DNA of 47,261 nt, taken from the IMG/VR virus record IMGVR_UViG_3300042894_000403, positions 1 through 47,261 of that record. One strand, 5' to 3'. The first letter of the stretch is position 1. Each line of letters starts with the position of its first letter. Shown here piece by piece: positions 35,482-42,544 of this stretch. The DNA is from a virus. The notes beneath the pieces were generated by a model. The model did not search any database, was not told the origin of the DNA, and saw nothing but the letters and a program-made list of their open reading frames with translations. Made by a program: the position numbers and the translations under genes.

Positions 35482-36099
35482 ATGATTATTAATTGTAAGT
35501 ATTTGAACTGGTATTTCAATATTATTAAGACTGCTAAACTGCGCAAGGAAACACCTGGGTATACCGAAAAGCATCACATTATACCTAGGTGTTTGGGTGG
35601 TAGTAATTGTTTAAGCAATATCGCAGTCCTTACAGCAAGAGAACACTACATCTGTCATTTATTGTTAGCACGATTTACAACAGGTACAGCTCAGAGGAAA
35701 ATGGCACATGCTGCCTTTATGCTAACTCGTTCGTCCAAAAATCAACATAGATATAAAATAACAGCGAGATGGTACCAGATATTAAAAGAAGGAATGAGTG
35801 CCGCAAAAAAAGGTATAGTTATCCCCCGAACAGAAGAATGGGCAAGAAATATATCTAAAGCTAAAAAAGGCAAATCGTTAACAGACAAACATAAAAAAGC
35901 CTTAACTGGGATTAAAAAAGGAATAGGGTGGACTAACGCTAGAAAGAACGCAGGCAAACATGTAGTTACCCCGTATGGTATTTTTGTATCTCAAGCAGAA
36001 GCCGAACGACAGTTAGGACTTGGTAAAAATGTTATTGCTTATCGAATAAAAACTCAGCCGACAGAATACTGTATTAAAAATGATTACCAAATCAATTGA
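35482..36099 (+). CDS. HNH homing endonuclease with NUMOD3 and NUMOD1 motifs
   Basis: A 205-residue protein. Residues about 28-70 are an HNH nuclease core: EKHHIIPRCLGGSNCLSNIA (His31-His32 and the following Asn) and LTAREHYICHLLLARF (the last His). Residues about 120-150 hold NUMOD3-type DNA-binding helices (ISKAKKGKSLTDKHKKALTG), and about 165-195 a NUMOD1-like helix-turn-helix (YGIFVSQAEAERQLGLGKNV). It is a free-standing homing endonuclease lying in the gap between the gp55-like gene and gp47, with its own late box and AAAGG. Its natural target should be near this position in phages lacking it. Its stop codon overlaps the -35 of the gp47 promoter. Confidence 0.9.
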   Translation: MIINCKYLNWYFNIIKTAKLRKETPGYTEKHHIIPRCLGGSNCLSNIAVLTAREHYICHLLLARFTTGTAQRKMAHAAFMLTRSSKNQHRYKITARWYQILKEGMSAAKKGIVIPRTEEWARNISKAKKGKSLTDKHKKALTGIKKGIGWTNARKNAGKHVVTPYGIFVSQAEAERQLGLGKNVIAYRIKTQPTEYCIKNDYQIN

Positions 36100-36125
36100 T
36101 TTCTGTCTGAGCATCCGTGTATACT
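36096..36125 (+). promoter_or_regulatory. Sigma70-like promoter for gp47-gp46
   Basis: TTGATT (36096-36101) and TATACT (36120-36125) are separated by 18 bp. The -10 matches five of six consensus bases and the -35 four of six. Transcription would start about 36132, and AAAAGGA lies before the gp47 ATG at 36158. Early expression of a recombination nuclease fits the T4 pattern. Confidence 0.55.
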
Positions 36126-36157
36126 GAACTATAACCTTAATATGTTAAAAGGAACAA

Positions 36158-37174
36158 ATGAGTAATTTATTTAAAAAGGCGGCCGTTTTGACAGATGTGC
36201 ATTTCGGCCTTAAAAGCAATAGTCAACTACACAATGATGACTGTTTAAACTTTGTTAAGTGGTTTATCTCTAAGGCAAAAGAAGAAGGGTGCGATACTTG
36301 CTTTATGCTAGGCGACTGGCATAACAACAGAGCCGCTATCAATATCGTTACTTTAAACTACAGCCTAACAGCCTTAGAGTTGTTGGGCAAGGCCTTTGAC
36401 CGCGTTATCTTTATTCCAGGCAATCATGACTTATATTATCGTGACAAGCGTGATATACAATCAGCTGAATGGGCTAGGCACATTCCTAATATTGAAATTG
36501 TAAATGATTTCTACAGTGAAGGTGATGTTAGTATTGTGCCTTGGCTAGTGGGTGACGATCATAAAAAGATTCCTAAAATCAATGCCAAGTATATGTTTGG
36601 CCACTTTGAATTGCCACACTTTTTTATGAATGCTATGGTGCAAATGCCCGAGCATGGCGAACTACGTCGTGAACACTTCGGGCATGTTGATCATATGTTT
36701 AGTGGACACTTCCATAAACGACAGACTAACAAGAACATTACCTACATTGGCAATGCTTTCCCGCACAACTACGCAGATGCAGGTGATGATGACCGTGGTA
36801 TGATGATACTTACTTGGGGCCAGGATCCTGTATTTAAAGCATGGCCTAACCAACCTAAGTATCGTGTCTATGGTCTAAGCGATGTATTACGTACGCCCGA
36901 GGCATTGTTATTACCTAACATGCACTGCCGTGTTAATATTGACATCGACATTACCTACGAAGAAGCTACGTTTATTAAAGAAACATTCGTTGGCACATAC
37001 AACCTACGTGAGCTTACACTGATTCCTGTTAAAAACATGGACATCGGGCAGGACATACAGTTAGGTAATATTCAATTTGAAAGCATCGATACCATTGTTA
37101 CTAATCAGCTAACAAATATTAACAGCGAGCATTACGATCCTAATCTATTGTTAGACATTTATCGTCATCTATGA
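36158..37174 (+). CDS. 47: Recombination endonuclease subunit gp47 (Mre11/SbcD-like)
   Basis: A 338-residue metallophosphoesterase (T4 gp47 is 339). The metal-binding motifs appear in order: TDVHFGLK (Asp13, His15), LGDWHNNR, PGNHDLYY, GHFELPH and SGHFHKRQT. With gp46 it forms the phage Mre11-Rad50 complex, which resects DNA ends for recombination-dependent replication and helps degrade host DNA. The gene has AAAAGGA before the ATG and its own sigma70-like promoter. Its stop overlaps the ATG of the next gene (ATGA). In T4, gp47 and gp46 are close neighbours. Here an unrelated gene lies between them. All catalytic residues look intact. Confidence 0.96.
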   Translation: MSNLFKKAAVLTDVHFGLKSNSQLHNDDCLNFVKWFISKAKEEGCDTCFMLGDWHNNRAAINIVTLNYSLTALELLGKAFDRVIFIPGNHDLYYRDKRDIQSAEWARHIPNIEIVNDFYSEGDVSIVPWLVGDDHKKIPKINAKYMFGHFELPHFFMNAMVQMPEHGELRREHFGHVDHMFSGHFHKRQTNKNITYIGNAFPHNYADAGDDDRGMMILTWGQDPVFKAWPNQPKYRVYGLSDVLRTPEALLLPNMHCRVNIDIDITYEEATFIKETFVGTYNLRELTLIPVKNMDIGQDIQLGNIQFESIDTIVTNQLTNINSEHYDPNLLLDIYRHL

Positions 37175-37899
37175 GAATTTATGCAAGTGGGTGTAGTTTT
37201 ACTTATGGTGATGAATTAATTAACCCGAATAGATCTGCATGGCCGGCGTTATTAGCTGATAAATTAAATTCTAATATCGACAATGATGCCGTATCAGGTG
37301 GAACTAATAGTAGAACTGTTTATCATACTATAAAAAATCTGCAATACAATTATGATCTGTATTTAATTGCATGGACTACTTATTCTAGATTTACTTTTTA
37401 TAAGAACGATAATAATTTCGAAACGAATTTTAATCCGCAATTAAAACATACATTATACTCTTCTAAAAAATTTTATGCAGACTGGGGCAATACGTTATAT
37501 AAACATTGGTACAATGAATTATATGCATTTAAACTATGGTTACAACAAATTATACAGTTACAATCGTTACTTGCTAGTAAGAATTATATTATGATTAATA
37601 CTATGGATAATAACATCAATCAATGGACTACTAATAAAGAATCATTTATTAAATCAGTCAAACCATTAATTAACTTCGATATTATGAATGACGAACAAAT
37701 ATTTGATGAATTTAAAGAAATACAGTATTATATAAGTATCATTGATTTTTCTAAGTTTTACAAATGGAATGAATTCTATATAACACAATTATGTTCACAA
37801 TTTAAATGTGGTCCTGTAGGACATATTTTAGAAGACGGACATACTCATTTAGCGGAATTAATATACAAACATGTTCAAAATAAAAAATCTCACAGTTAA
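37171..37899 (+). CDS. SGNH/GDSL-hydrolase-like protein between gp47 and gp46
   Basis: A 242-residue protein with block I of the SGNH hydrolase fold at its start (RIYASGCSFTYGDEL, nucleophile Ser9), a GGTNSR segment as block III candidate near 45, and LEDGHTHLAELIYKHV near the end, where Asp222 and His224 would complete the triad. Between them the sequence is rich in Asn, Tyr and Lys and more AT-rich than its neighbours, which suggests a later arrival. It overlaps gp47 by 4 nt (ATGA) and gp46 by 29 nt. SGNH enzymes hydrolyse esters, for instance acetyl groups on sugars or lipids. What this one acts on is unknown. No signal peptide is seen, so it should act in the cytoplasm or on the virion. 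Confidence 0.72.
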   Translation: MRIYASGCSFTYGDELINPNRSAWPALLADKLNSNIDNDAVSGGTNSRTVYHTIKNLQYNYDLYLIAWTTYSRFTFYKNDNNFETNFNPQLKHTLYSSKKFYADWGNTLYKHWYNELYAFKLWLQQIIQLQSLLASKNYIMINTMDNNINQWTTNKESFIKSVKPLINFDIMNDEQIFDEFKEIQYYISIIDFSKFYKWNEFYITQLCSQFKCGPVGHILEDGHTHLAELIYKHVQNKKSHS

Positions 37900-39643
37900 A
37901 AACTTCATGAGTGTAGGTAATGCTACACAGGCTGTTGAGTTTGATCGTCAAGACTTAACGTTAGTTTTAGGTGAAAACATTGATCTAGGCGGCGATGACA
38001 GCGGAGCACGTAATGGTACAGGTAAAACTACTATCATTAACGCACTTAGCTACGGCTTATATGGTACTGCTCTTACTAACATTAAGAAAGATAACTTAAT
38101 CAATAAAACTAATGCTAAAGGCATGTTAGTTACCATTGACTTTGAAGTCAACGGTGAAAGTTATCGTATCGAGCGTGGCCGCAAGAGTAACGTATTAAAG
38201 TTCTACATAGGTGATCAAGAACAAGAAGCCAAAGACGACAATAGTCAGGGCGATAGTCGAGAAACACAAGCAGAAATCGAACGCTTGTTAGGTATGAGTC
38301 ATGACATGTTCAAACACATTGTGGCACTTAACACTTATACAGAACCGTTCTTAAGTCTTAAAGCCAACGATCAGCGCACTATCATTGAGCAGTTACTTGG
38401 TATTACTCTGCTGTCAGAAAAAGCCGATGCACTTAAAGAGCAGGGCAAGGCTACCAAGGATGCAATTCAGCAAGAAGAGTTTAATATTAAGGCCATAACT
38501 GACGCAAATGGTCGCATTCAGGAGCAAATTGAGAGCTTAAAACGTCGGCAAACTTTGTGGACTACCAAGCATGCAGAAGACGCAACAAAATTGCAAACTG
38601 CTTTAGATAGCCTATTAGAAATTGATATCGATAGTGAGATCCAAGCACACAAAGACCTTACTGCTTATAATCAAAAACGTAAAGATCTAAGTGATTTAGA
38701 CAAAGCTATCCTGCGTGCTGATGCAGATTGCGTTAGAGAACAAAAGTTAGTAGATAAGACTGAAAAAGAAATTGCAGACTTAGAAGCGCATACTTGTTAT
38801 GCTTGTGGGCAAACATTTCACGATAATAAACATGAAGAAGTTTTAGCAGGTAAGAGGGCCACCTTAGCAGAAGCACACAACCAATATATTGAACTGTTTG
38901 GACAGCTGCAATTATTCCAAGCAACTAGAAAAGAACTAGGTGAACTAGGCTCACAGCCAAAAGTATTCTACGATAAAGAAGAGGACGCTATCCATCATCG
39001 TAGTACTGTAGCCAGTCTACAAATGCAATTAGTAAGCAAGATGGCAGAAACTGATCCTTACGATGAACAGATTGAGGAAATGAAGACTACTGCACTCGCT
39101 GAAATTGACTATACCGTAATGAATGAGCTGATGCGTGTTAAAGAGCATCAAGAATTCTTACTAAAATTATTAACAAATAAAGATTCGTTTATACGTAAAC
39201 GTATTATTGATCAGAACTTAAGCTACTTAAATGCTCGCTTAGGTTATTACTTGGATAAGATTGGTTTGCCGCATAGCGTTAAGTTCCTAAACGATCTGAG
39301 TGTAGAAATACAGGAACTAGGTCGTGAGTTAGATTTTGATAACTTAAGTCGTGGTGAACGTAACAGACTTATCCTTAGCTTATCATGGGCGTTCCGTGAT
39401 GTATGGGAAAGTTTGTATCAACCAATTAACTTATTGTTTATCGATGAGCTTGTTGATTCAGGTATGGATACTTCAGGTGTTGAAAATGCCTTGGCTATCC
39501 TTAAGAAAATGACTAGAGAAAATAACAAATCTATTTGGTTAGTATCGCATAAAGATGAACTAGCGGGTCGTGTAAACAATATCCTTACAGTAGTAAAAGA
39601 GAATGGGTTTACAACCTATAACAACGATGTAGAAGTAAAATGA
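37871..39643 (+). CDS. 46: Recombination endonuclease subunit gp46 (Rad50/SbcC-like)
   Basis: A 590-residue ABC-type ATPase (T4 gp46 is 560). The Walker A region is GARNGTGKTTIINALSYG (about residues 48-65). Two coiled-coil arms flank a zinc hook, HTCYACGQ (about 309-312). The signature motif LSRGERNRLILSLSW and Walker B NLLFIDELVDSG are followed by the H-loop WLVSHKDE. With gp47 it makes the end-processing nuclease. The ATG at 37871 lies inside the SGNH-like gene (29-nt overlap). Its stop overlaps the ATG of the radical SAM gene (ATGA). The N-terminus FKIKNLTVKNFMSVGNATQA is typical of the family. Confidence 0.96.
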   Translation: MFKIKNLTVKNFMSVGNATQAVEFDRQDLTLVLGENIDLGGDDSGARNGTGKTTIINALSYGLYGTALTNIKKDNLINKTNAKGMLVTIDFEVNGESYRIERGRKSNVLKFYIGDQEQEAKDDNSQGDSRETQAEIERLLGMSHDMFKHIVALNTYTEPFLSLKANDQRTIIEQLLGITLLSEKADALKEQGKATKDAIQQEEFNIKAITDANGRIQEQIESLKRRQTLWTTKHAEDATKLQTALDSLLEIDIDSEIQAHKDLTAYNQKRKDLSDLDKAILRADADCVREQKLVDKTEKEIADLEAHTCYACGQTFHDNKHEEVLAGKRATLAEAHNQYIELFGQLQLFQATRKELGELGSQPKVFYDKEEDAIHHRSTVASLQMQLVSKMAETDPYDEQIEEMKTTALAEIDYTVMNELMRVKEHQEFLLKLLTNKDSFIRKRIIDQNLSYLNARLGYYLDKIGLPHSVKFLNDLSVEIQELGRELDFDNLSRGERNRLILSLSWAFRDVWESLYQPINLLFIDELVDSGMDTSGVENALAILKKMTRENNKSIWLVSHKDELAGRVNNILTVVKENGFTTYNNDVEVK

Positions 39644-40656
39644 AACTAGCAACCTGGCATTGGCACATAGAGATATCTAGTAAATGCACATTAAAGTGTC
39701 TACGCTGTGCCCGTACGGAAATGCCCGATACCTTAATCAATACCGAACTAAGTTTAGATTTCTTTAAAAAGAACTTTACACCAGAGTTTATTGAATCCAA
39801 CGTAGAAAAGATCACGTTTTGCGGTGACGACGGTGACCCTATCTATGCGCACGACTTAATAGCTGTAATTGAATATATTAAAAGTATAAAACCGGTTAAG
39901 TTTGTTATTGTTACTAATGGTAGCTATAAAAAAGAAGACTGGTGGACTAGACTAGGACAGACGTTAGATCAAGATGATCATATTCATTTTAGCCTGGACG
40001 GGTGGGATCAGGACAGCAACGAACAGTACCGTGTCAACAGTGATTGGGCTAGCATCGTACAAGGTGTTAATACATTGCGTAATAGTAGCCATGTTTACAT
40101 GACCTGGGATGCCATTGCTTTTAAGTTTAACGAAAATAAACTAGATGATATGAAGCTATTAGCCAAAGAATTGGGCTTTGATCAATTTCAATTGACTTTA
40201 AGTACAAAGTTTAATAAAGTATATAGTATATACCCTAAAGGCGATCAATTACAGCCCAAAGACGAATTAATTAGTAGCAACTATAGATTCCAACGGGTGC
40301 TTACTCAGTTTAACGAGCGTAGAGAAAGCACTGTAGGTAGTAAGACTAATTTAAAATTATATAACCAAGCGGTTACGTTTGGTGACGTAGTCCCACTTTG
40401 TGGTATTGGGAATAAAGGGTTGTTTATTAACAGTCAAGGGCATTTATTTCCTTGTTGTTGGGTGGCAAACAGATACACACATAACAACGAGTGGTTAGAT
40501 GTAAGTAAGAATCGGTTCGATCTTAATCAAAGATCGTTAAATGATGTTCTAAATGACGAGTTTTGGAGTGAAGAGTTTGAAATTTTCTCCAGGTCCGAAT
40601 GCAGGGCTAAATGTAATAAAGCAGTGGTAAATCAGCAGTACGCAACCGAATGGTAA
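39640..40656 (+). CDS. Radical SAM enzyme with SPASM-type C-terminus
   Basis: A 338-residue protein with the radical SAM cluster motif C-x3-C-x2-C at Cys16, Cys20 and Cys23 (SSKCTLKCLRCARTEMPD). FCGDDGDPIYAHD stands in place of the usual GGEP loop, and later come VIVTNGSYKK and HFSLDGWDQD. The C-terminal part has more cysteines (PLCGIGNKGLF, HLFPCCWVANRY, SECRAKCNKA), consistent with a SPASM/twitch domain holding extra iron-sulfur clusters. Such enzymes modify peptides, proteins or nucleotides. No precursor-peptide gene stands out, although two small basic proteins follow at once. It overlaps gp46 by 4 nt (ATGA). The family is sure. The substrate is unknown. Confidence 0.88.
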   Translation: MKLATWHWHIEISSKCTLKCLRCARTEMPDTLINTELSLDFFKKNFTPEFIESNVEKITFCGDDGDPIYAHDLIAVIEYIKSIKPVKFVIVTNGSYKKEDWWTRLGQTLDQDDHIHFSLDGWDQDSNEQYRVNSDWASIVQGVNTLRNSSHVYMTWDAIAFKFNENKLDDMKLLAKELGFDQFQLTLSTKFNKVYSIYPKGDQLQPKDELISSNYRFQRVLTQFNERRESTVGSKTNLKLYNQAVTFGDVVPLCGIGNKGLFINSQGHLFPCCWVANRYTHNNEWLDVSKNRFDLNQRSLNDVLNDEFWSEEFEIFSRSECRAKCNKAVVNQQYATEW

Positions 40657-40665
40657 GGAGTAGTT

Positions 40666-40836
40666 ATGGCAGTTAAGAAAAAAGGCAATCCTATGCAGAC
40701 ACGTACAGGCAAACCTAGATTAGGTCCGCTTAACGTTACGCAACTAACATCACTGTTAGAAAAAACGCAACAAAAGAAAAACAAAGCAAAGATTTCAAAA
40801 GAAATTGCTCGTAAACAAGCAATGTTACAACACTAA
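40666..40836 (+). CDS. Small basic conserved protein, 56 residues
   Basis: A short gene with an excellent ribosome-binding site (AAGGAG, 6 nt before the ATG). It starts MAVKKKGNPMQTRTGKPRLG and continues with PLNVTQLTSLLEK and a Lys-rich helix ending QAMLQH. The KKGNPMQTRTGKPRLGPLN block is reminiscent of small conserved proteins beside gp46 in aquatic T4-like phages. Its function is unknown. High positive charge suggests nucleic-acid binding. It starts 10 nt after the radical SAM gene, so it should be on the same transcript, and as a small neighbour it is also a candidate partner or substrate of that enzyme, which is only a guess. Confidence 0.75.
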   Translation: MAVKKKGNPMQTRTGKPRLGPLNVTQLTSLLEKTQQKKNKAKISKEIARKQAMLQH

Positions 40837-40847
40837 GGAGAAGTAAA

Positions 40848-41039
40848 ATGGCAACAACACATGAACAAATCGTAGCAGCATATGATGCATACCTAGCAGA
40901 AAATGAGAAGTTTGAAGGCAAAGGCGTAGGCGCAGCAGGAACACGTGCTCGTGGCGCTTTAGGCGACCTAGGCAAGTTAACTAAAGCTCGTCGTGCAGAA
41001 ATTCAAGAGAAGAAAAATGCTGCTAAGACAACGAAATAA
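40848..41039 (+). CDS. Histone H1-like (Hc1-type) small protein
   Basis: A 63-residue basic protein: MATTHEQIVAAYDAYLAENE, then a helix-rich tail with AAGTRARGALGDLGKLTKAR and RAEIQEKKNAAKTTK. The 'RARxALgxLxKLxkxxRxEIxExK' pattern resembles the Hc1/H1-like family of small DNA-binding proteins found in bacteria and phages. AAGGAG lies just upstream. It may coat or compact phage DNA, or act in recombination with gp46/gp47, whose operon it shares. The family match is by eye and moderate. Its abundance-style ribosome-binding site suggests high expression. Confidence 0.72.
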   Translation: MATTHEQIVAAYDAYLAENEKFEGKGVGAAGTRARGALGDLGKLTKARRAEIQEKKNAAKTTK

Positions 41040-41042
41040 ATA
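41035..41042 (+). promoter_or_regulatory. Possible late promoter box AATAAATA
   Basis: NATAAATA on the plus strand overlapping the TAA of the H1-like gene, 5 bp before the ATG at 41048. The next gene has no SD. Chance overlap with a stop codon is possible. Confidence 0.35.
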
Positions 41043-41047
41043 GACTT

Positions 41048-41482
41048 ATGGCATATGAATATCCTTGGACGTACAATGGTGTAATATTTGACTCTGAGGA
41101 TATTCAAACCTATTATGGCTTTATATATAGAATAACAAACACAGTAAATGGTCATGATTATATTGGCCGCAAGTACTTTACTACCATCAAAAAGAGACCA
41201 CCTCTAAAAGGCAAGAAAAATAAACGACACGAAGTCATAGAAACAGACTGGAAAGATTATTGGGGCTCATCACACCGCTTAATAGAAGATATTGAGCAAC
41301 TAGGCAAAGAGAAATTTACTCGTGAGATTATACATTTGTGTAGCTCAAGAGGCGAAACTAATTACTTGGAAGCCTATTATCAATTTAAGGAGGATGTCTT
41401 GTTGCGTGAAAACAACTACAACGGCATTATTCAACTTAAACTTGGTAAAAATTCCGTAAAAGATTTAAAAATTACAAAGTAA
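41048..41482 (+). CDS. GIY-YIG-family protein, conserved phage type
   Basis: A 144-residue protein with a GIY-YIG-type core: YYGFIYRITNTVNGHDYIGR (the 'FIY ... YIGRK' pair), then a basic stretch and DWKDYWGSSHRLIEDIEQLG, then FTREIIHLCSSRGETNYLEA with the acidic residue and YYNGII-like end (NNYNGIIQLKLG). It has no NUMOD repeats, so it looks like the compact resident GIY-YIG proteins of T4-like aquatic phages rather than a recent homing gene. It may repair, process or resolve DNA. Proof is lacking. It is the last gene of the rightward recombination operon and is followed by a long structured non-coding stretch. Confidence 0.78.
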   Translation: MAYEYPWTYNGVIFDSEDIQTYYGFIYRITNTVNGHDYIGRKYFTTIKKRPPLKGKKNKRHEVIETDWKDYWGSSHRLIEDIEQLGKEKFTREIIHLCSSRGETNYLEAYYQFKEDVLLRENNYNGIIQLKLGKNSVKDLKITK

Positions 41483-41496
41483 CAAATTACAGCCAC

Positions 41497-41945
41497 TAAT
41501 GCAGATGTGATCTGTGTCATGAGGAGATCGTGCTACGTTTAAGTACCGCACGTGGAACGTGTAGATAAGACTACACACATGACGGCAATGGCAATATCAA
41601 TAGGTGTAAAAGCCGAATGATCCAGGCTCCGTAACATATCGACCTGGGAGCAAAACGACAGTTGGCTAACTACGACTGTATGAGCTACCGCCAGAGAAAT
41701 CTAGAGTAGGGGGTACAGGCTGACCGCCTCCGTGCTATTGAAAGCAATCTCTTATAGTTAGTGTGACGCAGTACTCGGATGATGCGGCGGTTGCAATTTG
41801 CCTCGGACAGGTAAATTGTGACTGATATCTGGATGATAACGTTTAAGAGCTTACATTAATTCAAAGTAAATTAACTTAATAAAGAATAGAAGAAAAGGCT
41901 TTAGAGCGAAAGCGATAAAGCAGATGTCGTAAGACATCTTAAACA
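41497..41945 (+). ncRNA. Large structured RNA candidate, ends approximate
   Basis: The 527-bp gap 41483-42009 holds no convincing gene but many helices. A three-way junction is closed by GTCATG 41516-41521 with CATGAC 41578-41583, and contains CGTGC/GCACG (41529/41548) and GTGTAG/CTACAC (41559/41571). Then follow CGGC/GCCG (41583/41612), CCAGG/CCTGG (41622/41643) with a possible CTC/GAG pseudoknot, ACAGT/ACTGT (41658/41675), a long-range ACCGCC/GGCGGT (41723/41786), a 10-bp hairpin 41794-41818, nested TTAAG/CTTAA and TTAATT/AATTAA (41843-41879), GCTTTA/TAAAGC with tandem GA and a GAAA loop (41898-41921), and AGATGTC-GTAA-GACATCT (41922-41939). GNRA loops appear only in the plus-strand reading. 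No tRNA, tmRNA or intron core was found. Confidence 0.68.
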
Positions 41946-41955
41946 AATAGACAAC

Positions 41956-41987
41956 AAAAAAGGACATAGCTGTTAGACTATGCCCTT
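41956..41987 (-). terminator. Intrinsic terminator of the leftward gp26-holin unit
   Basis: AAGG-A-CATAG (41960-41969) pairs with CTATG-C-CCTT (41978-41987), with one mismatch and an 8-base loop. On the minus strand it is followed by a T run (plus-strand A 41956-41961). It lies 22 bp after the stop of the gene ending at 42010. On the plus strand it might also bound the structured RNA, but no U run follows there. Confidence 0.75.
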
Positions 41988-42009
41988 CCTAGAACTCAGA
42001 AAAAACTAA

Positions 42010-42243
42010 TTATTTGTTTTTCCAAATTGAATACAGTACCCACACTGCCACTAAACCAACAACACCTTCTGCTCCTAATGATTTAACAATCGCTGTTACA
42101 CCACCAATAACGTCTGTAGCTGGTAAGAATGGGATAGCTGCTCCCTTGAATAATACTTCTAGAACGATAGCTAAAGCTAAAACACTAACTATCGTATCAG
42201 CAAGGGCGCCTGCCCAGTTCTTAATTGTTGCTAAGATTTCCAT
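42010..42243 (-). CDS. Small membrane protein, holin-like
   Basis: A 77-residue protein with two hydrophobic segments, TIVSVLALAIVLEVLF (about 17-32) and GVVGLVAVWVLYSIW (about 59-73), and a short charged end, WKNK. It starts MEILATIKNWAGALADT. The two-helix layout and size fit class II holins, and similar small proteins are common in aquatic T4-like phages without proven function. GGAGGT gives an ideal ribosome-binding site. A short inverted repeat (CACTG/CAGTG, 42267-42282) lies in the leader. It is the last gene before a strong terminator. Holin activity is an inference. An alternative is a tail or membrane-injection accessory. Confidence 0.72.
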   Translation of the reverse strand: MEILATIKNWAGALADTIVSVLALAIVLEVLFKGAAIPFLPATDVIGGVTAIVKSLGAEGVVGLVAVWVLYSIWKNK

Positions 42244-42329
42244 TAATAGGACCTCCGTTATACCAACACTGCTTGCACAGTGGGTAAGTTATTTAGAGTT
42301 TATACAATGGAATTAATAAGGTTACTTAA

Positions 42330-42524
42330 TTAGAAGAATGGCAAATGACTCTTTTGAGTGGTTTCTAAGTTGTCTTTTACTATTTTGTTGATGATTTCTT
42401 TTTCTGTATTGCTTAACAGCATACTATCGTCATAAGATAACCCACCACGCATGTACCAACACATACGCAACGCATCATCTTTAAGGGCTCTTATGTCCTT
42501 GTCGTAGCCTTCAATCAAGGCCAC
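42330..42524 (-). CDS. Small conserved protein after the gp26-like gene
   Basis: A product of about 64 residues: ALIEGYDKDIRALKDDALRM, CWYMRGGLSYDDSMLLSNTE, then KEIINKIVKDNLETTQKSHL and PFF. The listed start is GTG 42524. The frame is open a little further upstream with no better codon, so the N-terminus is uncertain. The 'RMCWYMRGGLSYxDxMLLS' core and 'SxLPFF' end look like a conserved partner of the gp26-type hub protein. In tail gene clusters a small gene at this place is often a tail-assembly chaperone (compare T4 gp51), which is a suggestion from context only. It begins about 20 nt after the hub gene. Confidence 0.68.
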   Translation of the reverse strand: MALIEGYDKDIRALKDDALRMCWYMRGGLSYDDSMLLSNTEKEIINKIVKDNLETTQKSHLPFF

Positions 42525-42544
42525 AACATCGGCGTTATCTAAGA

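Noticed and set aside
41483-42009. Group I or group II intron, tRNA or tmRNA
   Set aside because: No P7-type GACTA/TAGTC pair, no group II domain V, no T-arm sequence and no CCA-type end could be found. The flanking genes are complete, so nothing needs splicing.
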